Source: Gammaproteobacteria bacterium (lineage in GTDB: Bacteria; Pseudomonadota; Gammaproteobacteria; Pseudomonadales; Azotimanducaceae). From it: DNA of 46,028 nt. Every line of letters begins with the position of its first letter. The first letter of the stretch is position 1. Positions 23,677-32,187 of the stretch are shown one piece after another. The position numbers were made by a program, and so were the translations under genes. Location: NCBI GenBank assembly GCA_026708185.1, contig JAPOVK010000026.1, positions 1-46,028 of the forward strand, read 5' to 3'. The notes under the pieces were generated by a model. It did not search any database. It had not been told where the DNA came from and was given only the letters and a program-made list of their open reading frames with translations.

Positions 23677-24378
23677 TCAGCCCGATGCGGAGGACACGAC
23701 CGCGGCGGCGGTCGCGGCGGAGACCGCCGCCATCGCCGCCTGTTGCGCGGCCTGCACGGCCTGTTTGGTGGCTGCGCCGACGAGGTCGCCATCGGCGATC
23801 GCTTCGAGCCGACGTTTTCGCCGCTTGAGCGTGGCCTTGTCGAAATGGGCTGCCAACAGGCCCGAAGCGTTGGCGACCGTGACCACAAGGGCGACGTCCG
23901 AGTCGAGACGGGGCGCGTCGCCGAGCACGGCGTCTCGGAGCCTATCGAGCAGTTCGCGCTCCGGCTTCGGGTCGATGGTGGGATAGACCTTGCGCGTGAA
24001 GAAAAGCAGAACCGTGTCCTCGTCGTCGCGCAGGATGCCCTGGCGGCACAGCCCCGCGGCGACCCGGTGGCGAAGCCGCTTCAAGTTCGCGAAGCGTTGC
24101 ACCCAGGTGGACGCCCGGGCGCGTCGCTTGGCAGTTGCGACGCGTTCGAGACAGTCGTCGAGGACAGGTTCGCCCAATGGGCGCCTGTCGGCTAAGTCGA
24201 CCATGGCCTTCTTGGTGTCGTCGATGCGGATCCGGCCATGGATGCTGAGTTCGGCCAACAGCGCCCCACCGAGCGCGAAGCTGTGCATCGACGCCTTCGA
24301 ATCCAGCGTGCCCTTGTCATCCCGCAACGCGAGAAGCATGAGTTGCTCGTGCGGATAGAGTTCGGTTCGACGTTTCAT
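23677..24378 (-). CDS. GOLPH3/VPS74 (GPP34) family protein
   Basis: A 233-residue protein with the GPP34 pattern: ELYPHEQLMLLALRDDKGTL, FALGGALLAELSIHGRI, VLDDCLERV and a basic stretch FDKATLKRRKRRLEAIADGDLVG. The C terminus is an Ala-rich helix. Eukaryotic GOLPH3 binds phosphoinositides and sorts Golgi glycosyltransferases; in bacteria the family is mainly known from actinobacteria and its role is unknown. It begins three bases after the nth stop, so it is probably the last gene of the rsxGE-nth transcript. The start has no obvious ribosome site. Confidence 0.85.
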   Translation of the reverse strand: MKRRTELYPHEQLMLLALRDDKGTLDSKASMHSFALGGALLAELSIHGRIRIDDTKKAMVDLADRRPLGEPVLDDCLERVATAKRRARASTWVQRFANLKRLRHRVAAGLCRQGILRDDEDTVLLFFTRKVYPTIDPKPERELLDRLRDAVLGDAPRLDSDVALVVTVANASGLLAAHFDKATLKRRKRRLEAIADGDLVGAATKQAVQAAQQAAMAAVSAATAAAVVSSASG

Positions 24379-24381
24379 TGC

Positions 24382-25020
24382 TCAAGCGTACTCGGTCTTG
24401 CTCCTGAATTCGCACAGATCCTCGATGACGCAAGCGCCGCAGCGAGGCTTGCGCGCCGTGCACACGTACCGGCCGTGGAGGATCAGCCAGTGATGCGCGC
24501 CGCGCTTGAAGTCGTCCGGAACCCAACGCAGCAATTTGTCCTCCACCTGTCGGGGCGTCTTCCCCGGCGCGATCCTGGTGCGGTTGCTGACCCGGAAGAT
24601 GTGCGTGTCGACGGCGATGGTGGGTTCGCCGAAGGCGGTGTTCAGCACGACGTTGGCGGTCTTGCGGCCGACGCCGGGCAGGGCCTCTAGGGCTTGGCGG
24701 TCGCGCGGCACTTCGCCATCGTGGTCGTCGATGAGGATGCGGCAGGTCTTCAGGATGTTGGCTGCCTTGGTGTTGAAGAGGCCGATGGATTTGATGAACC
24801 CCTTCAGTCGGTCCAGCCCCAGGTCCAGTATCGCCTGCGGTGTATTCGCTTGGGCGTAGAGGGGCCCTGTCGCCTGGTTGACGCTGACATCGGTGGCCTG
24901 GGCCGACAGGATCACGGCGATCAGCAGTTCGAACGGTGTCCCGAAGTCCAGTTCCGTGGTCGGCTCTGGATTCTCCGTGCGTAGCCGGGTGAAGATGTCG
25001 ATGCGCTTGGCCTTGTTCAT
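24382..25020 (-). CDS. nth: Endonuclease III
   Basis: A DNA glycosylase/AP lyase that removes oxidised pyrimidines. The 212-residue protein matches E. coli Nth (211) closely: helix-hairpin-helix LPGVGRKTANVVLN with catalytic Lys120, then IAVDTHIFRV with Asp138, and the [4Fe-4S] loop C-x6-C-x2-C-x5-C (CTARKPRCGACVIEDLC). It follows rsxE with an ATGA overlap, the usual rsxE-nth order in Gammaproteobacteria. Confidence 0.97.
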   Translation of the reverse strand: MNKAKRIDIFTRLRTENPEPTTELDFGTPFELLIAVILSAQATDVSVNQATGPLYAQANTPQAILDLGLDRLKGFIKSIGLFNTKAANILKTCRILIDDHDGEVPRDRQALEALPGVGRKTANVVLNTAFGEPTIAVDTHIFRVSNRTRIAPGKTPRQVEDKLLRWVPDDFKRGAHHWLILHGRYVCTARKPRCGACVIEDLCEFRSKTEYA

Positions 25021-25631
25021 CGCTGTCCCGCAGCGCTGCGCGTATCTGGTCTTTCGTCCGTCGGGACGGCCGCGCCGGTCTCGGTCTCATCGCCACGCCG
25101 CAAGTTCGTGAGCGCCAGCAGCAGGCCGGCCACGAGGAAGGCCCCCGGCGGCAATGCGGCCAAGGGGAAACCGATTGCGAGGACCTCCCGTGCCGCCCCC
25201 AAGGCGAGAATGGCGGCGGCGAAGCCTACGGCGGCCCCACAGGCATCGAGCAAAGTGCGCCCGAGGGATTCCTTCGCGGCGACCTGCTCGATGCGCGCCA
25301 GGATCATGCAGTTGGTGACGATGATCTGCACGAACAGGGCGATGCGTTGATAGAGGTCGAAGGCGTAAGCCTCCATGGCGAGGTTGACCAGTGTCGTGAA
25401 CGTGGCGATCACCAGCACGAAGCACGGCAGGCGGACGTCCGCTGGAATGAAACGCCTGGTCAGTGAAACCAGCGCTGCGGAGCCGATGAGGACGACGGCG
25501 CTTGCAACGGCCAGGCCCAGGGCGTTGGCGATCGTGTTGGACACGGCCAGCAATGGGCACAGGCCGAGTAGTTGGACCCACGCCGGGTTGCGCGCGACCG
25601 CAGCTTCGGTGAACCGGTTCAGGATGGGCAT
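25017..25631 (-). CDS. rsxE: Rsx/Rnf electron transport complex subunit E
   Basis: A 204-residue inner-membrane subunit with six hydrophobic spans. Together with RsxA it forms the ion channel and carries half of the [2Fe-2S] site: LLGLCPLLAVSNTIANALGLA and IIVTNCMILARIEQVAAKE, each with the ligand Cys in an inverted pair of helices. The start ATG 25631 overlaps rsxG by 13 bases and the stop overlaps nth. Confidence 0.95.
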   Translation of the reverse strand: MPILNRFTEAAVARNPAWVQLLGLCPLLAVSNTIANALGLAVASAVVLIGSAALVSLTRRFIPADVRLPCFVLVIATFTTLVNLAMEAYAFDLYQRIALFVQIIVTNCMILARIEQVAAKESLGRTLLDACGAAVGFAAAILALGAAREVLAIGFPLAALPPGAFLVAGLLLALTNLRRGDETETGAAVPTDERPDTRSAAGQR

Positions 25632-26104
25632 AGCGCCTTCAAGTCTACTCGCCCCGCGATTCGCTGGACGGCCAACATGACCGCCTCCGACGTGACGGTG
25701 GCCCCGGTGACGGCGTGCACGTCGCCGGTCCGGAACGACTGCAGCCACGCCGATGGGGTGTCGAGGATGTCGCCGAAGCCAGGCGTCTCCTGGTGATCGA
25801 TGACCCGGACGCCTTGGATCTCGCCGTCCGCCCCGACCCCGATCGCGAGACGGAACTGCCCGCCGTAGCCCCGGCCGACGCCCCGGACGATGACCTGGCC
25901 GCGATCGCACAGCACGAGGTCGCCATCGACGGCCGCGTCCACGTCCACGCCTGCCAGTTCCCGCAGGATCCGCGTCTCAGCCGCCAAGCGGTTGCGCGCA
26001 ACGTCTTTCTCGGTGAGCCTCGCGACCCAAGTCAAGGCAAAGCCCGCGACGGCGGCGAGGGTCGCCAAGGCGGCTATGTTTCGGAGGGTGTTAAGCACCC
26101 ACAA
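25619..26104 (-). CDS. rsxG: Rsx/Rnf electron transport complex subunit G
   Basis: A 161-residue periplasmic FMN-carrying subunit, anchored by an N-terminal helix (IAALATLAAVAGFALTWVA). The flavinylation motif is AVTGATVTS (T133-G-A-T136-V-T138). GVRVIDHQETPGFGD is also typical. No ATG is available: the start is TTG 26104 or GTG 26098, and the frame is open further upstream towards vapC. In relatives rsxG follows rsxD directly; here it follows inserted DNA, and the unusual start suggests the insertion boundary is very near the gene's beginning. Confidence 0.93.
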   Translation of the reverse strand: MWVLNTLRNIAALATLAAVAGFALTWVARLTEKDVARNRLAAETRILRELAGVDVDAAVDGDLVLCDRGQVIVRGVGRGYGGQFRLAIGVGADGEIQGVRVIDHQETPGFGDILDTPSAWLQSFRTGDVHAVTGATVTSEAVMLAVQRIAGRVDLKALCPS

Positions 26105-26142
26105 CCCCCAATCGCGAACGCGCTTGTCATCGGCGACCGAAG

Positions 26143-26547
26143 CTAGTCGACGCGTGGTGGCGTTACGACCTCACATTTCGGCCCCGCGGCGCGGGACAGG
26201 TGCCGGTCCAAGGTTGCCAACTGACCGCCGAGGATCTCGGCGACGGCAACGTACCAGGCGTCGTACGCCGTCAGGTTGTGGCGCAACGCCCACACCCGTT
26301 CGGCGAATGGCTCGAACGGGAATAGCTCCACATCGAGACGACGGATGTCTCGGTGGGCGCTTGTTGCCTCGAGTCTCGACAGCGAACTGGACCGCTCCAG
26401 CCGCCGCAGGATGTTTGTGGCTTCGACAAGGAGCAGCTCAGGGCCGGCCAATGGCCCGGCATCCAGTATGGATTCCGCCCACTTGCCCTCGTCGCCCGAG
26501 TCGACCAAGGCGGCGACGAGCACGGATCCGTCGAGCACGGTTGTCAC
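26143..26547 (-). CDS. VapC-type PIN-domain toxin
   Basis: A 134-residue PIN-domain ribonuclease. The acidic residues expected for metal binding are Asp6 (VLDGSVLVAAL), Glu42 (LLLVEATNIL), Asp96 (LTAYDAWYVAVAE) and Asp114 (LATLDRHL). Its GTG start overlaps the stop of the antitoxin gene (GTGA), as usual in vapBC modules. It lies on the same strand as rsxG, 38 bases upstream of it, so the toxin-antitoxin promoter could also transcribe rsxGE-nth. Confidence 0.9.
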   Translation of the reverse strand: MTTVLDGSVLVAALVDSGDEGKWAESILDAGPLAGPELLLVEATNILRRLERSSSLSRLEATSAHRDIRRLDVELFPFEPFAERVWALRHNLTAYDAWYVAVAEILGGQLATLDRHLSRAAGPKCEVVTPPRVD

Positions 26548-26780
26548 ACGCGGTCGGCGTCGCGAGCGCGCAGGATTTCCGAAACCGGCACGGTCGTTCC
26601 GGCAGCGGCTTTGCGGTCCTTGACGCCCTCGAGCCAGGCGTCGAGCGTAGGGCGGGACGCGATCCGCATAAGCTCTAGGCGGAGGAATTCCTGCATTGAC
26701 TGATGCCGCTTGGCCGCGCGTGCCGCGAGCTCGTTGCGCACTTCCTCCGGGACACCTCGGATGGTGATGTGAATTGCCAT
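26544..26780 (-). CDS. VapB/FitA-like antitoxin
   Basis: A 78-residue protein. The N-terminal half (AIHITIRGVPEEVRNELAARAAKRHQSMQEFLRLELM) is a ribbon-helix-helix DNA-binding domain; the C-terminal half (LEGVKDRKAAAGTTVPVSEILRARDADR) would bind the toxin. Antitoxins of this kind repress their own promoter at palindromic sites, and CATACA-CC-TGTATG lies 33 bp upstream. ATG 26780 is preferred over the upstream 26819 codon because it starts exactly at the domain. Confidence 0.88.
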   Translation of the reverse strand: MAIHITIRGVPEEVRNELAARAAKRHQSMQEFLRLELMRIASRPTLDAWLEGVKDRKAAAGTTVPVSEILRARDADRV

Positions 26781-26798
26781 GACTGTGATTCGCAAGCG

Positions 26799-26828
26799 TT
26801 GACTGCAATTAGCATACACCTGTATGTT
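26799..26828 (+). promoter_or_regulatory. Divergent promoter and operator candidate, vapB / carbonic anhydrase
   Basis: For the plus strand, TTGACT (26799-26804) and TATGTT (26823-26828) are spaced 18 bp. Overlapping the -10 is a perfect inverted repeat CATACA-CC-TGTATG (26813-26826), suited to a dimeric ribbon-helix-helix protein such as the adjacent antitoxin. Binding there would block the carbonic anhydrase promoter and lie just upstream of vapB. Confidence 0.45.
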
Positions 26829-26861
26829 CCCGGATACCCGTCAGGTGAGGAGGCTACCTTC

Positions 26862-27698
26862 ATGAGACGTTTGGCTCTTGCGCTTACGCTGCTGACCGCC
26901 GCTTGCGGTACCGAGAGCGGGCCTGCAACGGACGCACCCGACCAGGACGCGGTGGCCGATGTCGCCGCCGAACCAGCGAGCAACGAACTGTGTGTCCACA
27001 TGGGCCCGCAAACGCCTCGCGACATCGCGAGCGCAACAGGCCTGAACATGGAGGCGTTTCCGTTGGCACCGCCGGCGAGCGAGATGAACCTCTGTAACAT
27101 CCACACGCACACCAACGCCGAGCACAAGGGGCCGGGGTTCAGTGTCTTCGTCAGCAACGCCGACGACGGCGGTTTCGCCTGCAACGAGACACCGAACTTG
27201 AGCGACGCGGAACTCGCGCCGGCACCGGGTGCCTACCAGGGCGTGCAACCCGGCGACACGATCGAGGTGCATTGGGTTCACACATCCTGCGAAGCCGCGC
27301 CGGGCGAGGGTCTTGGCGCCTGTGTACCGGAAGCCTGCAGCGACCCGCTCCTGCGCGTTGAGGCGCAAGTCTTCCTCGTCGTCAACGACCCGGGCGCCCT
27401 CGACTTCGCCACGATGGGATATGGCGGGAACGTCGTCGACGGCCGGCACCAGGCCAAATCGATCCCGTCGAGTACCGGCGAGCCCGTGTTGTTTCGCGGC
27501 TCGACGACAGGCCCGTCCTACGACCAGAGCAACTGTTCGCCGGCGCGTGTGACTTGGAACGTCCGGCCGGCGTGCGCCAAGCTCGACATCGGCTCGCTGC
27601 ATCGCTGGGCTGACGAGGGGAATGCGTTCAACGAGACAAAGTCGCACGGTGTACGGCAGTTGGTAACGGCAGCGGAGTTGCTCTCACCCATAGAGTGA
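26862..27698 (+). CDS. Delta-class carbonic anhydrase, lipoprotein
   Basis: A 278-residue protein whose N terminus ends in a lipobox, LTAAC (Cys15), so it is probably lipid-anchored outside the inner membrane. The core resembles delta carbonic anhydrases (TWCA1 family): NLCNIHTHTNAEHKGPGFS with candidate zinc ligands His81, His83 and His88, GDTIEVHWVHTSC, LRVEAQVFLVVNDP, SSTGEPVLFRGSTTGPSY, VTWNVRPACAKLDI and the end HGVRQLVTAAELLSP. It hydrates CO2 to bicarbonate, here presumably in the periplasm. A strong GAGGAGG (26846-26852) precedes ATG 26862. Family recall is from sequence pattern only. Confidence 0.85.
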   Translation: MRRLALALTLLTAACGTESGPATDAPDQDAVADVAAEPASNELCVHMGPQTPRDIASATGLNMEAFPLAPPASEMNLCNIHTHTNAEHKGPGFSVFVSNADDGGFACNETPNLSDAELAPAPGAYQGVQPGDTIEVHWVHTSCEAAPGEGLGACVPEACSDPLLRVEAQVFLVVNDPGALDFATMGYGGNVVDGRHQAKSIPSSTGEPVLFRGSTTGPSYDQSNCSPARVTWNVRPACAKLDIGSLHRWADEGNAFNETKSHGVRQLVTAAELLSPIE

Positions 27699-27787
27699 GG
27701 CCGCCGCTTTCATATCCGGCCTGATCGGGCACTGAGCGAAAAGCGGGCGTCCACGCCGGTGGCTTGCGCTTCTCGCCTAGGGGAACA

Positions 27788-29574
27788 ATGGCCCGCAACA
27801 AGAAACGCGTTTCGTCGACGGGTGTAACGCTGGCCGGTGACCTGCCGTCTAGCCGTGCGATGGTTGCGTTCCTCGCGCCCTATGCGCACGGCGTCTGGCG
27901 CTGGTTCGGCTTTCAAGCGACGTTGTCCGTGCTGTCGATCCTCGCCGGGTTGGCTACCCCTGCATTGGCGGCGGTCGCCATCGATCAGGCCGTCGCCGGG
28001 CGGATCGGATGGGGCTTCTTCGGACTGGCCGGTGCCATGGTGGCGTCCGCGCTCATCGGCACGGCGAGTGGACCCGTGGCGGCGCGGTTCGGTGTCCCGC
28101 TGGTGGCCGACTGACCCGACGAACCGTCGCCCACGCCCTCGACATCGGTCTGCCCGGGCGACGACCGTTTGACGACGGCGACCTGCTGAACCAGGCGGGC
28201 TCCCTGGCGCCGAGCATGCCCGGCTACGCGTCGACCTTGCTGCGTGTCGGCACGGGCCTCGCCATGGTCGCGGGAAGCCTCGCCGCGTTGCTCTTCATCC
28301 ACTGGCTGTTCGTTGTCGTCTGGCTTGCCGGCGTCGGCATCCTCGCGCTGCTGGCGCGGCGTTTCATGGCCGTGCTCTCGGCCGAACAGTCGAGCTACGA
28401 GGAACTCGCCGGGCGGATGGTCAACGCCTACGCGGACGCGCTGACCGGTCGCCGCACGATTCGCGCCGCGGGTACCTTGGATCGCGAGATCGACCGGGTG
28501 ACGCAGCCGTTGCCCGCGTTGGCCGCGACCACACGCACCATCTTGAGGGTCATGGGGCGCGCCGCGGTCGTGATGGCGAGCTCGGACACAGGCGTGCTCG
28601 TGGCCACCGCCGCCGCTGGCATCTGGTTGCTCGCCGGCGGCGACCTGACGCCGGGTGCGCTGCTGGCAGCCGTGCGTTACGCGCAGATGGCCTACGGCAA
28701 TGCGATGCAGGTGTTCGACAACGGCTGGTTCCACATCGCGCTGCTGCGTTCCCAGGCAGCGCGCCTGATGGAACTCCACGGGACGCCCGCGATGAAGCAT
28801 GGGGCGAGCGAACGGCCTGCAGATGGGGCATACGGCGACATCGAAATCGATGACGTGTCCGTGCGGGGCGAGGCTGGCGACGTCCTGCGCGGCGTGAATC
28901 TGCGCATCCCCACGGGCACCACCATCGCCCTCGTTGGGGTATCCGGCGTCGGCAAAACGACGCTGGCGACCCTAGTCGGCCGGCTCCATGATCCGGACAG
29001 TGGCACGGTCCGGGTCGATGGCACGCCGCTTTCGGAATGGTCGGCCGGAGCGGTGGCGCGACGCGTTGCCTACGCTTTCGAGTCGCCTGCCTTGCTCGGC
29101 GATACGGTGCGGGATGCGATCAGGCTGGGCTACGACGCGAGCGATGCCGAAGTCGAAGCGGCCGCGCGACGCGTGGAGGCGGACGCGTTCATTCGGCGGC
29201 TTCCGAACGGCTACGACACGTCATTGGACGAGGCGCCGATGTCGGGGGGAGAGCGGCAGAGGCTCGGTTTGGCACGGGCTGCGCTGCGCGATTCCCCGGT
29301 GTTGGTCCTGGACGATGCGTTGAGTAGCCTGGATGTCGCGACGGCCGCGCGCGTCTTCGCAGCGCTTGGTTCCTTGTCGGAGGAGCGTACGGCCCTCGTC
29401 GTTGCGCATCGAGCGAGCACGGCGGCCAGCGCCGATGCCGTTGCCTGGCTCGTGGGCGGAGTCATACGCAGGGTCGCGCCCCACGCCGAGTTGTGGAAGG
29501 ACCCAGCCTACCGTGCGGCGTTCATGTCCGCCGACGCCGAAAACGCCGTGACCGCCGAGGCGGGAGACGGATGA
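27788..29574 (+). pseudogene. ABC exporter half-transporter, frameshifted near 28112
   Basis: ATG 27788 (AGGGG just upstream) starts a permease-ATPase protein that hits TGA 28112-28114 after GVPLVAD; the remaining sequence continues without a break in another frame from LTRRTVAHALDIGLP to 29574. Restoring one base would give a normal protein of about 595 residues. The transmembrane half is otherwise typical, and the ATPase has Walker A GVSGVGKTT, signature SGGERQ and Walker B VLVLDDAL. Either the gene is recently broken or one base is missing from the assembly. Its partner starts at an ATGA overlap, so the two probably made a heterodimeric exporter. Confidence 0.85.
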
Positions 29575-31271
29575 CGATCGAGGTGCCGATCGCCTACATC
29601 CTCCGGCACCGGGACCGGGTGGCCCGCATCGCGGGCTGGAGCGTCGGCGTCACGCTGGCGCCGATGCTCACGGGGCGAGCGATCGCGAGTGCCATGGACG
29701 CGGCGAACGCGGGTGCCCTCGGGGAGGCGTTCATGTGGTTGGCGGGCTTGCTTTGCGTGGGAACGGTCGGCGTCGTGTCGCTGATGCGCCTGTCGCGGCT
29801 GGCGGCGGATATCTCGGCGGACGTGCAGAGAGAACTGACGCGAGACGTCGTCCGGCATGCGCTCGGGGATGCCGTGCGTTCCGACCGTGTGCTGCGGTCC
29901 GGCGCCGAGTTGACCCAGCATGTGCCAGTCCTGGTGGACATCCTGTCGTTGATGCTGCGCACGGCACCGGCCGGCCTATTCGCCATAGGTGCGGTGGTGG
30001 GACTAGCCACCCTCTCCGGGATGTTGCTGTTGTTGGTGGTGCCTTGGCTGGCGGTGTCCGTGGTCCTCTTGGCGGTACTCGTACGTCGCGATACGCACAA
30101 CCGGACCGTGGCGACGTTGGCGGGCGAGGCTCAGTACGGGGAGATCAGCAAGGCCATCAAGGGAGTCCGCGACCTGATGGCGGCAGGCGCGAAGGACTAT
30201 GCGATCGGGCGCGTATGGGACCGCATCGTGGCGGCAAACCGTGCTTCGCTGCGACAGGGCGACGAACTCGCCATCCGCTCGGGACTCGTCAATGCCACGG
30301 CGACCTGGTTACCCGCGCTCACGGCATTGGCGTTCGTGCCGGCGCTGGTCCGCAACGGTAGCCTGACGCCCGGCGAGGTTGTCGGTTCGTTCACCTACCT
30401 GCTGGCCGGACTCACCACGGCGTCGATGTTCGTCACCTCGGTGATGGGACACCTCGTAACCCTGCGCGTGCAGCACGGTCGCTTGGTTGAAGCCGTTGGC
30501 ATCGACTCGCCCGTATCTTGCAGGCAAGCCGATGGGCCGTCGATCACCCGGCCCGCGATCCAGGTCCGCGATCTCACCTTCGCATACGGCGCGTCGGCCC
30601 AGCCCATCGTCGCGGGCCTCACCATCGACATTCCGCATGGCGACCACATCGCCATCGTCGGCCCGAGCGGCATCGGAAAGTCCACGCTGGCGGCGCTGCT
30701 TGCGGGCGTGCTGGTCCCACACGGCGGGGGCGTGGAGATCGAGGGTACGGCGGTCCACCGGCGTCCGGACCGGTTCGGCCTCGTCACCCTGGTTCCCCAG
30801 GAGGCGTACGTATTCGCCGGATCGTTGCGCGACAACCTGACCTACCTGCGGCCGTCCGCCTCGGACGCGGAGGTGGCGGCGTCGGCGCAGGCGGTTGGAC
30901 TCGAAGGCGTGCTGCAGCGGCTCGGCGGTTTCGATGCTGAGGTCGATCTGGCCAAGTCGGGACTGTCCGCAGGCGAGAGGCAGTTGCTGACGTTGGTGCG
31001 AGCGCACTTGGCGACAACCCCGATCATCGTCCTGGACGAAGCCACATGCCACTTGGACCCGACTGCAGAGGAAAGGGCCGAACGAGCCTTCATGGCGACA
31101 GGGCGCACGCTGATCGTGGTCGCGCACCGCATGTCGGCAACATTGCGCGCGAAACGCACGATCGTGATGGCTGGCGACGGCATCGATGTCGGCGAACACC
31201 GCGAGCTCATGCAGAGACATGCGCTCTATGCGGACTTTCACGGGATGTGGTCGGGCCAGCAAGGAGTCTAG
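29571..31271 (+). CDS. ABC exporter half-transporter (permease-ATPase)
   Basis: A 566-residue protein with an N-terminal six-helix membrane domain (about 20-290) and a C-terminal nucleotide-binding domain: Walker A GPSGIGKSTLAALL, signature LSAGERQLL, Walker B IIVLDEAT and the switch His in VVAHRM. Translationally coupled to the preceding frameshifted subunit. The substrate cannot be read from the sequence; such pairs export peptides, lipids or drugs. It is convergent with rsxD (19 bases between stops), marking one edge of the DNA inserted in the rsx operon. Confidence 0.92.
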   Translation: MTIEVPIAYILRHRDRVARIAGWSVGVTLAPMLTGRAIASAMDAANAGALGEAFMWLAGLLCVGTVGVVSLMRLSRLAADISADVQRELTRDVVRHALGDAVRSDRVLRSGAELTQHVPVLVDILSLMLRTAPAGLFAIGAVVGLATLSGMLLLLVVPWLAVSVVLLAVLVRRDTHNRTVATLAGEAQYGEISKAIKGVRDLMAAGAKDYAIGRVWDRIVAANRASLRQGDELAIRSGLVNATATWLPALTALAFVPALVRNGSLTPGEVVGSFTYLLAGLTTASMFVTSVMGHLVTLRVQHGRLVEAVGIDSPVSCRQADGPSITRPAIQVRDLTFAYGASAQPIVAGLTIDIPHGDHIAIVGPSGIGKSTLAALLAGVLVPHGGGVEIEGTAVHRRPDRFGLVTLVPQEAYVFAGSLRDNLTYLRPSASDAEVAASAQAVGLEGVLQRLGGFDAEVDLAKSGLSAGERQLLTLVRAHLATTPIIVLDEATCHLDPTAEERAERAFMATGRTLIVVAHRMSATLRAKRTIVMAGDGIDVGEHRELMQRHALYADFHGMWSGQQGV

Positions 31272-31290
31272 GCGAACGTCGCACCCTCCC

Positions 31291-32187
31291 CTATCGATCG
31301 CCCAACCGATCCAGGACATGCGCCGCCAAGTTGCCGAGTAGCACGGCGAAGGCGACCCCGTCGGGATAGCTTCCGGTGGCGCGGATGAGAAACACGGCGG
31401 CCCCGATCCCAAGCCCGAACAGCCATTGATGACCGGCGCGCTGCGGTGCCGTGACGGGGTCGGTGGCGATGAAGAAGGCGGCCAGCATGCTGGCGCCCGC
31501 GAACCAGTGGAAGAGCGGCGATCCAAGGCTCGCGGAGCTGCCGTTGTCGTAGAAGACCGCGGCGGGGAGGCCGAGGCCGAGCAGCACCGCAACGGGGATG
31601 CGCCAGTGCACCACGCGGATGCAAAGCAAGTACACGCCACCTAGCAGCGCGGCCGCGTTGACGAGTCCGAAGCCGGCGGCACCGACGAGGCCGAATGCCG
31701 GGCCGCTCGCTATGTCGGGGACGGTCGCGGCACCGCGGAAGCGCAGTGCGTCCAAGGCCGTGGCCCCGGTGGTGGCATCGATGTAGGCCAGGGCCTGGGG
31801 ATAGGCCACGAGGACGGCGGCGTAGCCCGCCATCGCGGGGTTGAAGACGTTGCGGCCGAGTCCGCCGTAGAGTTCCTTGGCAAGCACGATGGCGATGCCG
31901 ACGGCCACCGCGACGATCCACAGCGGCGCAAGTGGTGGGACGCCGACGGCGATGAGCAGGCAGGTGACCGGGGTGCTGCGGTCCGCGAACGGTCGGACCG
32001 GACGTTTGCGCAAGGCTTGGCAGAGGACGTCCGACGCAACGCCGGCGATCAGGGCGACGGCGCACTGCGCGAGTACCAGGGGGCCCAAAACCCAGGCGGC
32101 GACCACGACGGCGGGGGCGAGGGCGATCAGCACGCGGTCCATGAGCGCCGGCATGGACGTCGGTTTCGCGAAAAGGGCCGCTACCAC
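31291..32187 (-). CDS. rsxD: Rsx/Rnf electron transport complex subunit D
   Basis: A 298-residue inner-membrane subunit with covalent FMN; the flavin motif is TTGATALDALR with Thr143. Other family strings: RPFADRSTPVTCLLIAVGVPPLAPLW, ELYGGLGRNVFNPAMAGYA and the C-terminal GSYPDGVAFAVLLGNL, so the 3' end is complete even though inserted DNA follows. It is shorter than E. coli RsxD (about 350). The GTG start at 32187 overlaps the rsxC stop. Confidence 0.95.
   Translation of the reverse strand: MVAALFAKPTSMPALMDRVLIALAPAVVVAAWVLGPLVLAQCAVALIAGVASDVLCQALRKRPVRPFADRSTPVTCLLIAVGVPPLAPLWIVAVAVGIAIVLAKELYGGLGRNVFNPAMAGYAAVLVAYPQALAYIDATTGATALDALRFRGAATVPDIASGPAFGLVGAAGFGLVNAAALLGGVYLLCIRVVHWRIPVAVLLGLGLPAAVFYDNGSSASLGSPLFHWFAGASMLAAFFIATDPVTAPQRAGHQWLFGLGIGAAVFLIRATGSYPDGVAFAVLLGNLAAHVLDRLGDR

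Noticed and set aside
28090-28120. Programmed ribosomal frameshift in the ABC exporter gene
   Set aside because: No slippery heptamer or downstream structure is evident near the stop; mutation or sequence error is simpler.
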